Of a stretch of DNA of 5,336 bases, positions 5,198 to 5,336 are shown one piece after another (the first letter of the stretch is position 1; each line of letters starts with the position of its first letter). Source of the DNA: Mycobacterium sp. (GTDB lineage: Bacteria; Actinomycetota; Actinomycetes; Mycobacteriales; Mycobacteriaceae); assembly GCA_025965815.1 (NCBI GenBank), contig JAOPWF010000483.1, positions 1 through 5,336 on the forward strand, given 5' to 3'. The translations under genes were made by a program, and so were the position numbers. The notes beneath the pieces were generated by a model. It was not told the DNA's origin. It saw nothing but the letters and a program-made list of their open reading frames with translations, and ran no database searches.

Positions 5198-5336
5198 GCG
5201 AGGATTGTCCTGTCACGCACGGTCCGATGTCGAACACGTCGGCAAGAATTTACGGCTAGCGGTAACTGCGTTTACTACTAGCACTAATTGGTCGGCAGAA
5301 GTTCGCTTTCCGTTAACCTCGGGTGTCGCGGCGCAA
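5198..5336 (-). promoter_or_regulatory. Upstream region of pitA with possible -10 and hairpin
   Basis: No coding frame is evident and the region is much more AT-rich than the genes, as expected for a promoter. On the minus strand TAAATT (5252-5247) fits the mycobacterial -10 pattern TANNNT; no convincing -35 precedes it. In the presumed leader, CCGATGT (5224-5230) and ACGTCGG (5236-5242) form a seven-base stem with one mismatch around a five-base loop, ending 26 bases before the GTG. The AT-rich character is seen; the promoter is inferred. Confidence 0.4.
5255..5282. repeat. Inverted repeat upstream of pitA, possible operator
   Basis: GCTAGCGGTAA (5255-5265) and TTACTACTAGC (5272-5282) are imperfect reverse complements: nine of eleven positions pair, around the six-base spacer CTGCGT. 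The dyad lies directly upstream of the candidate -10 (5252-5247), where a regulator or repressor would act. The repeat is seen directly; the regulator is unknown. Confidence 0.5.

Noticed and set aside
5255..5320. Phosphate-regulon (RegX3-type) box upstream of pitA
   Set aside because: GTTAACG and GTTACCG on the minus strand are loosely similar but about 50 bases apart, so they do not form a closely spaced direct repeat.

Overview
The window looks like chromosomal DNA of a high-GC actinomycete, most likely a Mycobacterium or Mycolicibacterium species. The minus strand carries pitA, a small two-helix membrane protein gene, a DUF3349 gene and menE, in that order. As I recall it, this is the order of Rv0545c, Rv0544c, Rv0543c and Rv0542c in M. 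tuberculosis, and the predicted proteins have the expected lengths and motifs. Third codon positions are strongly G or C in the genes.

Layout from left to right. Positions 1-129 hold the possible end of an upstream gene, a GC-rich hairpin and a candidate promoter with a perfect 10-bp palindrome. A plus-strand pair follows: an AlkA-like DNA glycosylase (130-801), then a short-chain dehydrogenase/reductase (SDR, 813-1573) whose Shine-Dalgarno sequence overlaps the glycosylase stop codon. Facing it on the minus strand is a PPOX-type flavoprotein gene (2135-1576), and the two stop codons lie inside one 10-bp palindrome. Upstream on the minus strand come menE (3261-2176, probably starting further upstream), the DUF3349 gene (3632-3330), the two-helix membrane protein gene (3985-3695) and pitA (5197-4016). 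About 140 bases of pitA upstream region close the window and contain an inverted repeat next to a possible -10 element.

The minus-strand genes are closely spaced and probably form one transcription unit starting upstream of pitA. They combine low-affinity phosphate uptake (PitA) with the acyl-CoA ligase step of menaquinone synthesis (MenE), plus two small conserved proteins of unknown role. The glycosylase-SDR pair and the PPOX gene look like a variable segment appended downstream of this conserved block.

The most notable observation is that the SDR and PPOX genes, which meet tail to tail, are both broken. The SDR has one extra base near 1098 and two missing bases near 1550; the PPOX gene lacks one base near 2044. 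The flanking glycosylase, menE, DUF3349, membrane protein and pitA frames are intact. This is either local gene decay or a patch of poor sequence. I see no CRISPR array, insertion sequence, tRNA, rRNA or phage gene, and nothing that amounts to a new biological system.
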